64,000 bases of DNA, taken from Vreelandella lionensis (GTDB lineage: Bacteria > Pseudomonadota > Gammaproteobacteria > Pseudomonadales > Halomonadaceae). Below the pieces are notes generated by a model. It searched no databases and had not been told where the DNA came from. It worked only from the letters and a program-made list of their open reading frames with translations. A program made the translations under genes and the position numbers. The stretch covers positions 1 to 64,000 of the forward strand of contig NZ_MWVI01000035.1 in assembly GCF_002087295.1 (NCBI RefSeq), in the 5' to 3' direction. Numbering within the stretch: position 1 is the stretch's first letter; each line of letters begins with the position of its first letter. Positions 17,144 to 30,996 of the stretch are shown in pieces.

Positions 17144-17488
17144 TTAGTGCCCACTGTCACTTTGGGCGGGCATGCGATCCATCTCCCATAGGCCGTAGGC
17201 CAATAGCGTCTGTATCAGTTCGCTTACCCCACCCTCTGATAAATCATACTCCTTCAGCAAGGCCTTTAAGCGCTGGCTGAACAGCAGATCCTGTTCCTTC
17301 TGCCGCTCAGCCTGATCATCAGCCTCGAGCGCCGCTAAAGAGCGTACAGGGGGCCCTGTTGGAATATCAAAGTCACTATCAGGATCTTCCAACTGACGCA
17401 ATGCTTGCGCAAAGGCGTCATCCAGCTCACGAAACTTACGCAGCTTTTCACGCTCATCCAGTTGTTTTTGAACCTTTTGATATTTCAT
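17144..17488 (-). CDS. Conserved hypothetical coiled-coil protein, 114 aa
   Basis: The N-terminal 35 residues (KYQKVQKQLDEREKLRKFRE) form a charged coiled coil. The C-terminal half has a helix (LFSQRLKALLKEYDLSEGG) and a short hydrophobic end. There is no signal peptide or cysteine. I do not recognise a family. It converges with the Tus-like gene. Confidence 0.55.
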   Translation of the reverse strand: MKYQKVQKQLDEREKLRKFRELDDAFAQALRQLEDPDSDFDIPTGPPVRSLAALEADDQAERQKEQDLLFSQRLKALLKEYDLSEGGVSELIQTLLAYGLWEMDRMPAQSDSGH

Positions 17489-17859
17489 CGATGTTTCATT
17501 TACACCTTACTTGGGATGGTCGATATGTCTGCAAAACAGACTTTATTTACAAAAAAACTGTGCACAAACGCGTAAACTCCCATAGCAAACTTGCCTTTGC
17601 TTCAGCTTAGCAGCATAAAGACACCATCGTGATGAAGCCACTAATCGGTAATAATGATTATCCGGCTATCTATCGAACGTCAAACGCATCACGTTCCATC
17701 ACGAGCCATGGATGGCCGCTCTGTAGATAACACTCAAACACTGGTGGCAACGATAAAAGTCATGGACCACCAGGTTACCAGCAACAACAAGCACCGGGAG
17801 GGTGCATTACAGGCAAGCTATCAACTGACCTGTATGACTCACGCATGGGAGGCCAGATA
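17489..17859. other. Intergenic stretch before the AraC gene
   Basis: No convincing gene. It holds the start regions of the minus-strand coiled-coil gene and the plus-strand AraC gene, and a small stem GTCTG/CAGAC (17527-17541) followed by TTTATTT. An open frame at 17654-17860 has no ribosome site and runs into the AraC start, so I read it as non-coding. Confidence 0.5.
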
Positions 17860-18711
17860 ATGTTCAATGCAATGTCGCGAGCTGAGATCTGGCTACAGGA
17901 CACGCTTGATCAATCGCTAAGTATAGAAGACCTTGCTAATCACTTGGGATATTCAGCGTCACAGATACGGCGGCAATTTCGTCACTGCTTCAACACCTCT
18001 CCTAGCGCTTATCGTGAGCAGAGGCGCTTAGAGCGAGCAGCGGTCTTGCTATCGCTTACCCCACAAAATATAGCGCATATTGCCATGCGCTGCGGGTATG
18101 CAAACCATTCATCGTTTTCGCGCGCATTTCAGCGGCGCTATCAGCTGACGCCTAGGCATTATCGCCAATCTTTTAGCAGCATGCGCCACCTAGCGTTACC
18201 TGTAAAACAGTTTACCACTACTATCGAAAAGAGCCGTCCACGCCAGGCTGTTTTTACGCGTGTCTATAAAGCTCCAAATGCTATCTCTGGCCTAGGCAAT
18301 ATGTCGCACCATGCTAACCACCTCCCCTGCTTTGTGGCTCAACTGGGGCATGCGACACCTACAGTAGCGCTACCTGACCTGCTCGCAGACAAAGTTGACG
18401 CCCTTGAGGCAGGCGCTAAGGTACGCAAGTCAAGAACTGACATTGGTCTCTATTTAGCCCACACAGCAAATACAGAAAATTTAGCCCTACCAGTTGCTTA
18501 CCGGCGCATTGAAATTCCTGCACAACACTATGCAAAAACCTGCTTTGATGATTTTGATGAGCTATCAGATGCATTGACATCAACGCTACTGCAGCTGCTC
18601 AATCAACAGCATCGCTTTCACATTAGTGGAGAATCCCCACGGATTTTATGGCACCCCGATCACTTAGAGCTGCGGGTGCCACTACTGAGAGAAGCAACGC
18701 ACACCTATTGA
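17860..18711 (+). CDS. AraC-family regulator with GyrI-like ligand domain
   Basis: Start at ATG 17860, seven bases after GGGAGG. The 283 residues carry an N-terminal pair of AraC helix-turn-helix motifs (LSIEDLANHLGYSASQIRRQF and IAHIAMRCGYANHSSFSRAF, residues about 20-105). A C-terminal domain of about 160 residues resembles the GyrI/Rob effector-binding fold. This is the Rob/SoxS-related layout of regulators that sense small hydrophobic or cationic compounds. No clear target neighbour is visible. Confidence 0.8.
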   Translation: MFNAMSRAEIWLQDTLDQSLSIEDLANHLGYSASQIRRQFRHCFNTSPSAYREQRRLERAAVLLSLTPQNIAHIAMRCGYANHSSFSRAFQRRYQLTPRHYRQSFSSMRHLALPVKQFTTTIEKSRPRQAVFTRVYKAPNAISGLGNMSHHANHLPCFVAQLGHATPTVALPDLLADKVDALEAGAKVRKSRTDIGLYLAHTANTENLALPVAYRRIEIPAQHYAKTCFDDFDELSDALTSTLLQLLNQQHRFHISGESPRILWHPDHLELRVPLLREATHTY

Positions 18712-18811
18712 ACTGGTTGATGCTGAACTAGTGGCCGACTAGTCCGCAGTGCCAAACCCTGCTGACTTCCAAGCCAGTCTTCTAGGTCGCTGCTGGAAAC
18801 TAACCCTCTAA

Positions 18812-18846
18812 AAACAAAACCGGCATTTCTATTAGAAATGCCGGTT
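18812..18846 (-). terminator. mvaT terminator
   Basis: AACCGGCATTTCT (18818-18830) pairs with AGAAATGCCGGTT (18834-18846). On the minus strand the stem is followed by TTTGTTTTT. It begins eight bases after the mvaT stop. Confidence 0.85.
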
Positions 18847-18853
18847 AAACTAC

Positions 18854-19228
18854 TTAGTCTTCCATGCGTACGAGCCAGGACTCGACAGCTTCATCACCAT
18901 GCTCATCTTTCCAGCTACGCAGACCTTTATGGTTCCCACCACGGGTTTCAATCACTTCACCAGTATGCGGGTTCTTATAGATCTTTAAACGACGCTTACG
19001 GCGAGTAGAGGCGGCTGGAGCTGCTTTGGCACTGCGCTGATCAGTAGTCGGATCCAAAAGCGCAATTACATCTGCAGGACGCTTACCAAACTCGTTCATC
19101 AGTGCTTCAAGTTTAGCTTTAAACTCAAGCTCGCTTTTCAGGCGCTGGTCGCCTTCAAGACGCTGCAGCTCTTCTTGAAGCTGTTTAAGCTGCTGCTCTT
19201 TTTGAATGTAGTCGTTTAACAGTGACAT
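18854..19228 (-). CDS. MvaT/MvaU-family H-NS-like nucleoid protein
   Basis: 124 residues that follow Pseudomonas MvaT closely: MSLLNDYIQKEQQLKQL N-terminal oligomerisation coil, ELEFKAKLEALMNEFGK, a flexible basic linker, and the DNA-binding end YKNPHTGEVIETRGGNHKGL with AVESW. MvaT binds AT-rich DNA through its minor groove and silences horizontally acquired genes. Candidates for such silencing in this window include the AT-rich FRG gene at 8084. It lies downstream of rpsA on the same strand but has its own long leader and terminator. Confidence 0.93.
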   Translation of the reverse strand: MSLLNDYIQKEQQLKQLQEELQRLEGDQRLKSELEFKAKLEALMNEFGKRPADVIALLDPTTDQRSAKAAPAASTRRKRRLKIYKNPHTGEVIETRGGNHKGLRSWKDEHGDEAVESWLVRMED

Positions 19229-19471
19229 AGGAAATCCTTTTAGCTTGGTTTTAACTGCGATGGCATTCAGCTGGGCAACTCAATACCGATTAGTTCAGGA
19301 TGCGGACACATTATTGCCTTAAATTTTGTAATTGACAACAGTCTAGTTCATTTTGGTCCATTTACTAAACAATTTTACAATCCACAATAGCGCTTTAAAG
19401 CCTTTGCTTATTAACCCAATCATCCACTTACTTCTGACTAAGCCAACAAAGAAAAGTGTGTAAAATTTTGC
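19229..19471. other. AT-rich leader between rpsA and mvaT
   Basis: About 240 bases with no gene, AT-rich compared with its neighbours. It should hold the mvaT promoter and 5' leader, and may be autoregulated by MvaT binding. In pseudomonads ihfB commonly follows rpsA; nothing like it is here. Confidence 0.5.
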
Positions 19472-19498
19472 AAAAAAAACGCCGCCCTTTTGGGCGGC
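19472..19498 (-). terminator. rpsA terminator
   Basis: GCCGCCC (19481-19487) pairs with GGGCGGC (19492-19498) around TTTT. On the minus strand the stem is followed by a run of eight T (19472-19479). It starts 26 bases after the rpsA stop. Confidence 0.9.
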
Positions 19499-19523
19499 GC
19501 TTTAGTAGGAAAAAACTAATAAT

Positions 19524-21203
19524 TTAGTCTTGACCCATCTGCTGCTTGATCAGATCACCGATAGTGGTCGGGCCACCTGCTGCTTCCGGCTCTTGGTCAC
19601 GCCGTTTCTTCAGGTTCTGACGAGTGTCGTCTTGCTCTTTCGCTTTCACCGACAGATTGATCTGACGGCTCTTACGATCGACGCTGACAATACGCGCTTC
19701 AACGCTGTCGCCTTCGTTCAGCACATTGCGTGCATCTTCAACGCGGTCTGCGCTAATTTCAGACGCTTTAAGAATGGCAATAACGTCAGTTGCCAGCTCA
19801 ACGTGTGCTTCTTTAGCGTCAACTTCTACGACGCGTCCAGTAACGATGCTGCCTTTATCATTCACTGACAGGTACTCAGCAACCGGATCGGAATCCATTT
19901 GCTTGATACCCAGGGAGATGCGCTCACGCTCCGGGTCGATAGACAGAATAACGGCTTCTGCTTCGTCGCCTTTCTTGAAGTTGCGAACGGCTTCTTCGCC
20001 TGTTTCTGTCCAGGAGATGTCGGACAGGTGAACCAGACCGTCGATACCGCCTTCAAGGCCGATGAAGATACCGAAGTCAGTGATTGACTTGATGGTACCG
20101 GAAACACGGTCGCCCTTGTTGTATTCAGCGTTGAACGTTTCCCACGGATTAGCAGTGCACTGCTTGATACCCAGAGAAATACGACGACGCTCTTCATCTA
20201 TATCAAGAACCATCACGTCAACATCATCGCCCACTTGAACGACTTTAGACGGATGAATGTTCTTGTTGGTCCAGTCCATTTCAGACACGTGAACCAGACC
20301 TTCAACGCCTTCTTCCAGCTCAGCAAAGCAGCCGTAATCGGTCAGATTAGTGACCACAGCGTGCACTTTCATGCCTTCCGGGTAACGCTCTTTGATGTTG
20401 ACCCACGGATCTTCGCCCAGCTGCTTCAGACCCAGTGAAACGCGGTTGCGCTCACGGTCAAACTTCAGCACTTTGACGTTGATCTCGTCGCCAACGGCAA
20501 CGATTTCAGACGGATGCTTGATACGCTTCCAAGCCATATCAGTGATGTGCAGCAGGCCGTCAAAGACGCCCAGATCAACGAAGGCGCCGTAATCAGTCAG
20601 GTTCTTAACGATACCCTTGATTTGCTGACCTTCTTGCAGAGTGGCCAGCAGCGCTTCACGCTCAGCACTGTTTTCTGCTTCCAGCACGGCACGACGCGAT
20701 ACAACGACGCTGTTGCGCTTCGGATCAAGCTTGATGACTTTAAAGTCCAGCTCTTTGTTTTCCAGATGCGCAGTGTCGCGAACCGGACGAACGTCAACCA
20801 GAGAGCCCGGCAAGAAGGCACGGATAGAGTCGACGTCGACAGTGAAGCCGCCTTTGACTTTACCGTTGATCACGCCCTTGACGATTTCGTCTTTCTCGAA
20901 GGCTGCTTCCAGAATCTTCCAAGCTTCTGCGCGCTTGGCTTTTTCACGGGACAGACGCGTTTCACCGAAGCCATCTTCAACGGCTTCCAGTGCAACGTGA
21001 ACGTCGTCACCGATAGCGATGGTCAGTTCACCATTCTCATCGCGGAATTGTGCCGCAGGGATCTGACCTTCGGATTTCAGACCAGCGTTAACGGTAACCC
21101 AGTCACCGTCAATGTCGACAACCTGAGCCGAGACGATAGCGCCTGGCTCCATGTTGATGTCGTTAATAGACTGTTCAAACAGTTCAGCAAAGCTTTCGCT
21201 CAT
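19524..21203 (-). CDS. 30S ribosomal protein S1
   Basis: 559 residues, the usual length, with six S1 RNA-binding repeats; for example [21 protein letters not shown] and [22 protein letters not shown] in the middle repeats. It binds mRNA leaders and brings them to the 30S subunit. It follows cmk by 184 bases, the standard order. Frame and domain spacing are intact, in contrast to several genes upstream in the same block. Confidence 0.96.
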   Translation of the reverse strand: MSESFAELFEQSINDINMEPGAIVSAQVVDIDGDWVTVNAGLKSEGQIPAAQFRDENGELTIAIGDDVHVALEAVEDGFGETRLSREKAKRAEAWKILEAAFEKDEIVKGVINGKVKGGFTVDVDSIRAFLPGSLVDVRPVRDTAHLENKELDFKVIKLDPKRNSVVVSRRAVLEAENSAEREALLATLQEGQQIKGIVKNLTDYGAFVDLGVFDGLLHITDMAWKRIKHPSEIVAVGDEINVKVLKFDRERNRVSLGLKQLGEDPWVNIKERYPEGMKVHAVVTNLTDYGCFAELEEGVEGLVHVSEMDWTNKNIHPSKVVQVGDDVDVMVLDIDEERRRISLGIKQCTANPWETFNAEYNKGDRVSGTIKSITDFGIFIGLEGGIDGLVHLSDISWTETGEEAVRNFKKGDEAEAVILSIDPERERISLGIKQMDSDPVAEYLSVNDKGSIVTGRVVEVDAKEAHVELATDVIAILKASEISADRVEDARNVLNEGDSVEARIVSVDRKSRQINLSVKAKEQDDTRQNLKKRRDQEPEAAGGPTTIGDLIKQQMGQD

Positions 21204-21387
21204 GGTTTTCCTACGTGATCAACGTTGTTGAGGCATAACTGCCTTCTCCGTACCACCAGCGAGTACGGGCCTAATGTCACTCTGCTTTTGGAGGCGTTAG
21301 CGCTGGTTAGACCTGACCGGGCTCACTGATATGGAGTTATCGCCCTGCCACGTCGTGACACCTTTCCAAAAACGCCGCAAGGGAGAA

Positions 21388-22065
21388 TCAAATGCCGTTA
21401 GACATGCCGCGTTGGGCAAGCAGTTCGGTCAGCCGATCAACCACTTCCTGTATGCTCAGGCGCGTGGTATCAAGCGTAATGGCATCATCTGCCGGCTTGA
21501 GAGGAGCCACACTGCGCTGCGTATCGCGTGCATCGCGTGCCTGAATCTCCTTTAAAAGACTCGACAGACTAGCATCCACCCCTGCTTCCTGCAACTGTAG
21601 ATGCCTTCTGCGAGCCCGTTCTTCAGCGCTGGCGGTGAGAAAAACCTTCAACGGCGCCTCGGGAAATACGACAGTTCCCATATCGCGGCCGTCTGCCACC
21701 AGCCCAGGTAATTGGCAAAAATCTCGCTGGCGCTGAAGTAGTGCTGCGCGCACACTAGGCAGTGCTGCGACCTGAGAAGCAAGTTCACCCGCTTGCTCGG
21801 TACGAATCACCTGCCCAACGTCTTCGCCCTCTAACAGGGTGCAAGGCTGACCATCTACCACAGGAAAGGCAACATCTAACTCAGTGGCAATCGCTGCCAG
21901 TGCCGCCTCATCATCTAGGGCGATATGATGCTTGACAGCCGCCTGGGCCGTAAGACGATAAAGTGCCCCACTGTCTATAGGTGCCAACCTAAACGCTCGG
22001 CCACGAGGCTGCTAATCGTGCCTTTACCGGCACCGCCGGGGCCATCGATTGTCAGCACAGGTACC

Positions 22066-22076
<11 letters not shown>
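21388..22076 (-). pseudogene. Cytidylate kinase, frameshifted
   Basis: Starts at ATG 22076, overlapping the aroA end by 11 bases, and reads [16 protein letters not shown] (P-loop) to ERLGWHL. It then hits TAG at 21975-21977. The other frame carries on with [13 protein letters not shown], where cmk proteins continue HLLDSGALYR. One missing base near 21974-21979 explains this and restores 229 residues with DGRDMGT and the rest of the NMP-kinase core. Cmk makes CDP from CMP and is important for growth, so a sequence error is likely. Confidence 0.9.
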
Positions 22077-25440
<3,364 letters not shown>

Positions 25441-25445
25441 GATGG

Positions 25446-26550
25446 TTAGCCTCTTCGTTGTTCAAAATCCGCCATAAAGGCGATTAAGGCATCGACCGCC
25501 TCTTCTGGTACGGCGTTATATAAACTGGCGCGCATACCACCTACGCTGCGGTGGCCTTTAAGGTTTAGCAGGCCTGCCTCATCGGCTTCTTGTAAAAACG
25601 CTTTATCCAAACGCGCATCCGCCAAACACAAACGGTACGTTCATACGCGAACGGTTAGGTACGGCGATAGGGTTACTGTAGAAGGCGCTGGCATCAATGG
25701 TAGCGTAAAGCTTTTGCGCTTTGCGCTGATTCAGCGCATCCATTGCATCTAAGCCACCGATGTCATTTTTAAGCCATTGGAAAACCAAGCCCGATAGATA
25801 CCAGGCATAAGTGGGCGGGGTGTTCACCATAGAGCCCGCTTCCGCCAGCATTTGATAATCAAAAAGTGATGGAATCGTGCTAGGAGCTTTACCTAGCAGA
25901 TCGTCACGTACGACCACGATGGTTAACCCCGCCGGGCCGATATTTTTCTGCGCGCCAGCGTACACCACGCCAAAATCGCTGATATCAATCGGGCCAGAGA
26001 GAATATTCGACGACATATCGCACACCAGCGGCACGGCTGCACCGTCAGCGCGGGTTATCTGGGGCGTGTAATCAAACTCTAAACCGCCAATGGTTTCATT
26101 CGACGTGTAGTGCAGATAGGCCGCGTCATTGGTGATTGATAATGACGCCTCATCAGGCACGGCAGTGTGACCATTAGCCTCGCTGCTGGCAGCCACATGG
26201 CAGTTGAAGCCAAGCCGCTTGGCTTCACTTAACGCTTTCTTTCCCCAAATGCCTGTTTGGATAAAGTTAGCGCTACCGCCCTGGCCCAGTAAATTCATCG
26301 GCAGCATCGAGAACTGCATGCTTGCGCCGCCCTGCAAGAAGAGCACTTGGTAATTGCTGGGAATTGCTAGCAGTTCACGAAGATCTGCCTCGGCACGTTC
26401 TGCAATGGCAATAAACTCATCACTACGATGGCTCATCTCCATCACAGACAAACCACGACCCTGATAGTCAAGCAATTCGTTACGCGCTCGCTCTAAAACG
26501 GCGGTTGGCAGGGCCGCAGGCCCTGCACAAAAGTTATAATGACGTGTCAT
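25446..26550 (-). pseudogene. Phosphoserine aminotransferase SerC, frameshifted
   Basis: Starts at ATG 26550 inside the gyrA end. It reads [15 protein letters not shown], and the PLP-Lys segment GAQKNIGPAG is present. After RMNVPFV the frame slips to FGGCAFG and stops; the true continuation [20 protein letters not shown] is in the next frame. One extra base in the A-triplet 25624-25626 (plus strand) explains it; removing it gives 367 residues. SerC acts in serine and pyridoxal phosphate synthesis. Six bases separate it from pheA. Confidence 0.9.
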
Positions 26551-29233
26551 CGGTTCCCGGTTCCTGTGCGCCATTGTCTGCGTCTGCTGGCTCGCCTGCC
26601 TCTAAAACATCGGACTCTTCAGGCTCATCAACGCGTACGGTTTTCACCAGCTTCTCTTCTTTACCCAAGCGAATCAGCATCACACCCTGAGTATTACGCG
26701 AAGTCGTTGACACCTCTTCCACGCGAGTACGCACCAGCGTGCCGCGATCGGTAATCAGCATCATTTCGTCGCTGTCATACACCTGCATAGCGGCAACCAA
26801 TGAGCCGTTACGCTCGCTGGTCTGCATCGCAATGACGCCCTGGCCGCCACGGCCGCGCAGCGGAAACTCCTCCAGTCGGGTGCGCTTGCCGTAGCCATTC
26901 TCACTGGCCGTCAGAATATAAATCTGGCCTTCGCCCTGGGCTTGCTCCACCGCCTCTGCCTGCGCAGCTACCTCAGCGTCGGTATCGGCTTCGGCATCAA
27001 TCTGCTGGCTCTTCGGAATAATCAGACTGATAACTTCCGCATCGCCTGCCAAGCGCATACCACGTACGCCGCGAGCGGTACGGCCCATCGCGCGCACATT
27101 GCCCTCTTCAAAGCGAATCGCTTTGCCATTCGAGGAGAGCAGCATGGCGTGATCGGAACCCGATGTAATCGCAGCACCGACCAAGCGGTCACCCTCTTCC
27201 AGGTCAATCGCAATCAGGCCAACGCTACGCGGGCGAGAGAACTGCTCAAGGCTGGTACGTTTGACCGTACCATTTGCGGTGGCGAAGAAAATGTAATGCT
27301 CAGGGTCATAATCCCGGACCGGGAGAATGGCATTCACCGATTCGCCCTCTTCCAGCGGCAGCATGTTCACCAAAGGCTTGCCACGAGAGCCGCGGCTTGC
27401 ATTGGGCATTTCGTACACTTTCAGCCAATACACCTTGCCACGGTTAGAGAAGAGCAGCACGGTGTCGTGGGTCGAAGCCACGAGCAGGTGCTCGATGACG
27501 TCTTCGTCTTTCATGGACGTCGCCGACTTGCCGCGACCGCCACGACGCTGAGCCTGATAATCAGACAGCGGCTGAGTCTTCGCGTAACCAGAGCGGGACA
27601 CGGTAACCACCATATCCTCTTCCGCGATTAGGTCTTCAATGGAAAGATCCAGGTGGCTGGCTTGGATTTCCGTGCGGCGGTCATCGCCGAACTGATCACG
27701 CACCGCGTGCAGCTCTTCACGGATGACTTCCATCAGGCGGTCAGCGGAAGCCAGAATTTCGGTAAACTCGGCGATCTTCTCAAGAATCGAGAGGTACTCA
27801 TCCAGCAGCTTCTCGGTTTCAAGCCCAGTAAGGCGGTGCAGGCGCAACTCAAGAATGGCCTGCGCCTGAGCGGGGGAAAGCCGATATTCGGTCGCTGACG
27901 GATTAAGACCAAAGCCTTCATCCAGATCCTCCGGCTTGCAGGAGGTCGCGCCAGCACGTTCCAACATCGCGGTTACCTGACCAGGCTTCCACACTTTCGC
28001 CAGCAGCTTTTCACGCGCTTCAGCGGCGTTAGGCGAGGCTTTAATCAGCTCAATGACTTCATCTATGTTCGAAATCGCGACGGCCAAACCTTCAAGCAGA
28101 TGGCCACGCTCACGCGCTTTCTTAAGTTCATATAGCGTGCGCCGCGTCACCACTTCACGGCGGTGACGAATAAACGCTTCCAGCATCTCTTTGAGGTTCA
28201 ACGTGCGGGGCTGGCCATTCTCCAGCGCCACCATGTTGATGCCGAATACGTTTTGCAGCTGCGTCTGGGCGAACAGATTATTGACGACCACTTCGCCGGA
28301 CTCGCCGCGCTTGATCTCAATCACCACGCGCAGGCCGTCTTTATCCGACTCATCGCGCAGCTCAGCAATGCCTTCGATTTTCTTCTCTTTAACCAGCTCG
28401 GCAATCTTCTCAATCAACCGGGCTTTGTTCACCTGATAAGGCAGCTCAGTGATGATAATGTGATCGCGGCCGGTTTTATCGTCGTGCTCAATGGTGTGGC
28501 AAGCGCGTACGTAAATGCGGCCTCGCCCTGTACGGTAAGCATCCAAGATGCCTGCACGTCCATTGATAATGCCGCCGGTAGGAAAATCCGGGCCGGGAAT
28601 GTACTGCATCAGATCATCGACGGTTAAGGTGTAGTCGTCGATCAGTGCCAAGCAGCCGTCAATCACTTCCCGCATGTTATGAGGCGGAATATTGGTGGCC
28701 ATACCAACGGCGATACCTGATGACCCGTTAATTAACAGGTTAGGAACCTTGGTCGGCAGCACTTCAGGAATACGCTCGGTGCCGTCGTAGTTATCGACCC
28801 AATCGACCGTGTCTTTTTCTAGGTCAGCCAGCAGCTCGTGGGCTAGGCGCGACATACGCACCTCGGTGTAACGCATGGCCGCCGCGTTATCACCGTCGAT
28901 GGAGCCAAAGTTACCTTGACCATCGACCAGCACATGGCGCATGGAAAAGTGCTGAGCCATCCGTACGATGGTGTCATACACCGCACTGTCGCCGTGCGGG
29001 TGGTATTTACCGATGACATCGCCGACGACACGCGCCGACTTCTTGTACGGTTTATTCCAGTCATTGCCCAGTTCATGCATGGCAAACAGCACACGCCGGT
29101 GAACGGGCTTCAGGCCGTCGCGCACATCAGGTAGCGCGCGGCCGATAATGACACTCATCGCATAGTCGAGGTACGACTGTTTGAGCTCGTCTTCAATATT
29201 GACGGGCAAGATTTCTCTGGCGATGTCACCCAT
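26534..29233 (-). CDS. DNA gyrase subunit A
   Basis: 899 residues, intact. The active-site Tyr is in [12 protein letters not shown]. The quinolone region reads [17 protein letters not shown], with wild-type Ser and Asp at the positions of E. coli 83 and 87. The GyrA box is QRRGGRGK at about residue 560, and six C-terminal blades follow. The C-terminus has an acidic tail. The last 17 bases overlap serC. Head of the serC-pheA-tyrA/aroA-cmk-rpsA block. Confidence 0.97.
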   Translation of the reverse strand: MGDIAREILPVNIEDELKQSYLDYAMSVIIGRALPDVRDGLKPVHRRVLFAMHELGNDWNKPYKKSARVVGDVIGKYHPHGDSAVYDTIVRMAQHFSMRHVLVDGQGNFGSIDGDNAAAMRYTEVRMSRLAHELLADLEKDTVDWVDNYDGTERIPEVLPTKVPNLLINGSSGIAVGMATNIPPHNMREVIDGCLALIDDYTLTVDDLMQYIPGPDFPTGGIINGRAGILDAYRTGRGRIYVRACHTIEHDDKTGRDHIIITELPYQVNKARLIEKIAELVKEKKIEGIAELRDESDKDGLRVVIEIKRGESGEVVVNNLFAQTQLQNVFGINMVALENGQPRTLNLKEMLEAFIRHRREVVTRRTLYELKKARERGHLLEGLAVAISNIDEVIELIKASPNAAEAREKLLAKVWKPGQVTAMLERAGATSCKPEDLDEGFGLNPSATEYRLSPAQAQAILELRLHRLTGLETEKLLDEYLSILEKIAEFTEILASADRLMEVIREELHAVRDQFGDDRRTEIQASHLDLSIEDLIAEEDMVVTVSRSGYAKTQPLSDYQAQRRGGRGKSATSMKDEDVIEHLLVASTHDTVLLFSNRGKVYWLKVYEMPNASRGSRGKPLVNMLPLEEGESVNAILPVRDYDPEHYIFFATANGTVKRTSLEQFSRPRSVGLIAIDLEEGDRLVGAAITSGSDHAMLLSSNGKAIRFEEGNVRAMGRTARGVRGMRLAGDAEVISLIIPKSQQIDAEADTDAEVAAQAEAVEQAQGEGQIYILTASENGYGKRTRLEEFPLRGRGGQGVIAMQTSERNGSLVAAMQVYDSDEMMLITDRGTLVRTRVEEVSTTSRNTQGVMLIRLGKEEKLVKTVRVDEPEESDVLEAGEPADADNGAQEPGTDDTSL

Positions 29234-29398
29234 GAAAGTCAGATCCTTTGCACTGCATTGGCACTGCGAGAGTTGAAAGCGCTTGAAAATGCCGCCTTTC
29301 GTCGTACGAGACTGAGTACATGAAGGCGGCGCGCAGATACCGTGACATCATACCACTGCATGCGCATCAAGGGCAGTCGGTGACACCGCCATTGCCAT

Positions 29399-29833
29399 TT
29401 AGGCCGTAAACGCCTCTTTGGGCACGATCAGTCCCCGCAGCACGTCGCGCACCTCACCTTCGATGGCGGCGGCTTTATTGGCCTTCACATCCAGCAGCAC
29501 GAAGGTGAGGTCTGCCTTGGCAACCAAGGTGCCATCTGCACGCACGATACGGTGGTGGCAAAGAGCACTACGCTCACCAACGTCGACGATGCCCGTTAAT
29601 ACCTGCAAATCATCACCCTGGACGGCCGCCGCGCGATAGTCGATGTTTAAATTAACCACCACGAATGCCCGCCCAGCGCTGTGAAGCTGCTGGATAAGCC
29701 GAGGGTGCTCATCGAAGAATGCCCAGCGCCCCTCCTCCATAAACTCCAGATAACGCGCGTTGTTGACATGACCATAGCCATCTAGGTGGTAACCACGGAC
29801 CCGCATACTGACGTGGGAAATCGACTCAGACAT
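29399..29833 (-). CDS. Acyl-CoA thioesterase, 4HBT (hotdog) family
   Basis: Start at ATG 29833 after AGAGG; a GTG at 29851 is an alternative. 144 residues. GYHLDGYGHVNNARYLEFMEE is the YbgC/FadM-type motif with the Asp that activates water (D..GHVNN). The chain-length preference cannot be read from this. It stands alone between gyrA and rdgC. Confidence 0.85.
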   Translation of the reverse strand: MSESISHVSMRVRGYHLDGYGHVNNARYLEFMEEGRWAFFDEHPRLIQQLHSAGRAFVVVNLNIDYRAAAVQGDDLQVLTGIVDVGERSALCHHRIVRADGTLVAKADLTFVLLDVKANKAAAIEGEVRDVLRGLIVPKEAFTA

Positions 29834-29999
29834 AGCAACCTCTCTATTCACTCTTTACAAAATGGGCAAGGAATCATTAATACTCTGCAAATCAAACACA
29901 AGTTTTAAACTCGTGCAACAGCAAGTCGCTGCACCAAGGTGCTGGTAGGAAAGGCCGCGTTTCGACATAATGTGCCACCTTTTTCATAGGATCGGTGAC

Positions 30000-30938
30000 A
30001 TGTGGTTTAAGCACCTGCATTTATATCGCCTACACGGCGCTCCCGAGCTAGATAGCCAAACTCTGGCCAACGCATGGGATGAGCACGCGGCCAAGCCGCT
30101 AGGCAATGCGGATGCACGCCGCTTAGGCTGGACAGCGCCTGCGGGGCGGCTAGGTGGCGACCAGCGTCTGCATGAAATTCAGGGGCACCGCTTACTCTCT
30201 GCCCTACGCCAAGAGCGCCTGCTTCCCGCGTCGGTTGTCAAAGAAGAAGTCGACGAAAAAGTCGCCGACATCGAGGCCAGTGAGGGACGCAAAGTCACGC
30301 GCAAGGAAAAGACCGCGCTGAAAGAGCAGGTCACCGAAGAACTCATGCCCCGCGCCTTTGTCCGCAGCCAGAAAATTGACTTATGGTGGGACACTAAGCG
30401 CCAGCTCATTGGCGTTAATGCTAGCTCGCGCACCCGAGCAGAAGATGTATTGGACCTGCTGCGTGAGACACTCGGCAGCTTAAAAGCTACGCCACTGAGC
30501 AGCCAAACATTGCCGATACGCGCCATGACTACCTGGTTAGGCGACCCATCTAGCCGCCCAAGCGACCTACAGCTCGGCGACCAAGTGGAACTCAAGGCAA
30601 AAGGCGACGATGGCGTGCTACGCGCACGGCAAGTTGACCTAGACAGCGATGAAATTCAGCAGCTACTTGAGAGCGGACGCCAGGCCAGCAAACTGGCGAT
30701 CAGCTTGGAAGGCCGCCTAAGCTTTGTGCTACATGACGATTTAGCGCTGAAGTCGCTGCGCTTTGGCGACGCACTGATTGAAGAAGCCGACCATGCCGAC
30801 GACGGCGATGATGCGCTAGCCCGCCTGGAAACCGACTTTATTCTGATGGCCCAAGCGCTTTCTGACGATGTTACCCGCCTGCTGGAATGGCTTGGTGGCG
30901 AAACTCAGCGGGAACCGACGGCTCAGCAAGATACCTAA
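30000..30938 (+). CDS. Recombination-associated protein RdgC (host copy)
   Basis: Start taken at ATG 30000 with MWFKHLHLYRLH, the RdgC N-terminus; upstream in-frame codons lack a ribosome site. 312 residues with ALRQERLLPASVV, MPRAFVRSQKIDLWWD and DFILMAQAL. RdgC binds duplex DNA as a ring dimer and limits RecA activity. A very similar copy is in the integrative element at 3759-4691. Confidence 0.93.
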   Translation: MWFKHLHLYRLHGAPELDSQTLANAWDEHAAKPLGNADARRLGWTAPAGRLGGDQRLHEIQGHRLLSALRQERLLPASVVKEEVDEKVADIEASEGRKVTRKEKTALKEQVTEELMPRAFVRSQKIDLWWDTKRQLIGVNASSRTRAEDVLDLLRETLGSLKATPLSSQTLPIRAMTTWLGDPSSRPSDLQLGDQVELKAKGDDGVLRARQVDLDSDEIQQLLESGRQASKLAISLEGRLSFVLHDDLALKSLRFGDALIEEADHADDGDDALARLETDFILMAQALSDDVTRLLEWLGGETQREPTAQQDT

Positions 30939-30996
30939 CGCTCTATATTTTAAGCCGCAGCAACCCGATTATTTTTGCTTATATCCAACGGATCGC

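Noticed and set aside
17654-17860. Short ORF between the coiled-coil gene and the AraC gene.
   Set aside because: No ribosome site, no recognisable composition, and it ends on the start of the AraC gene.
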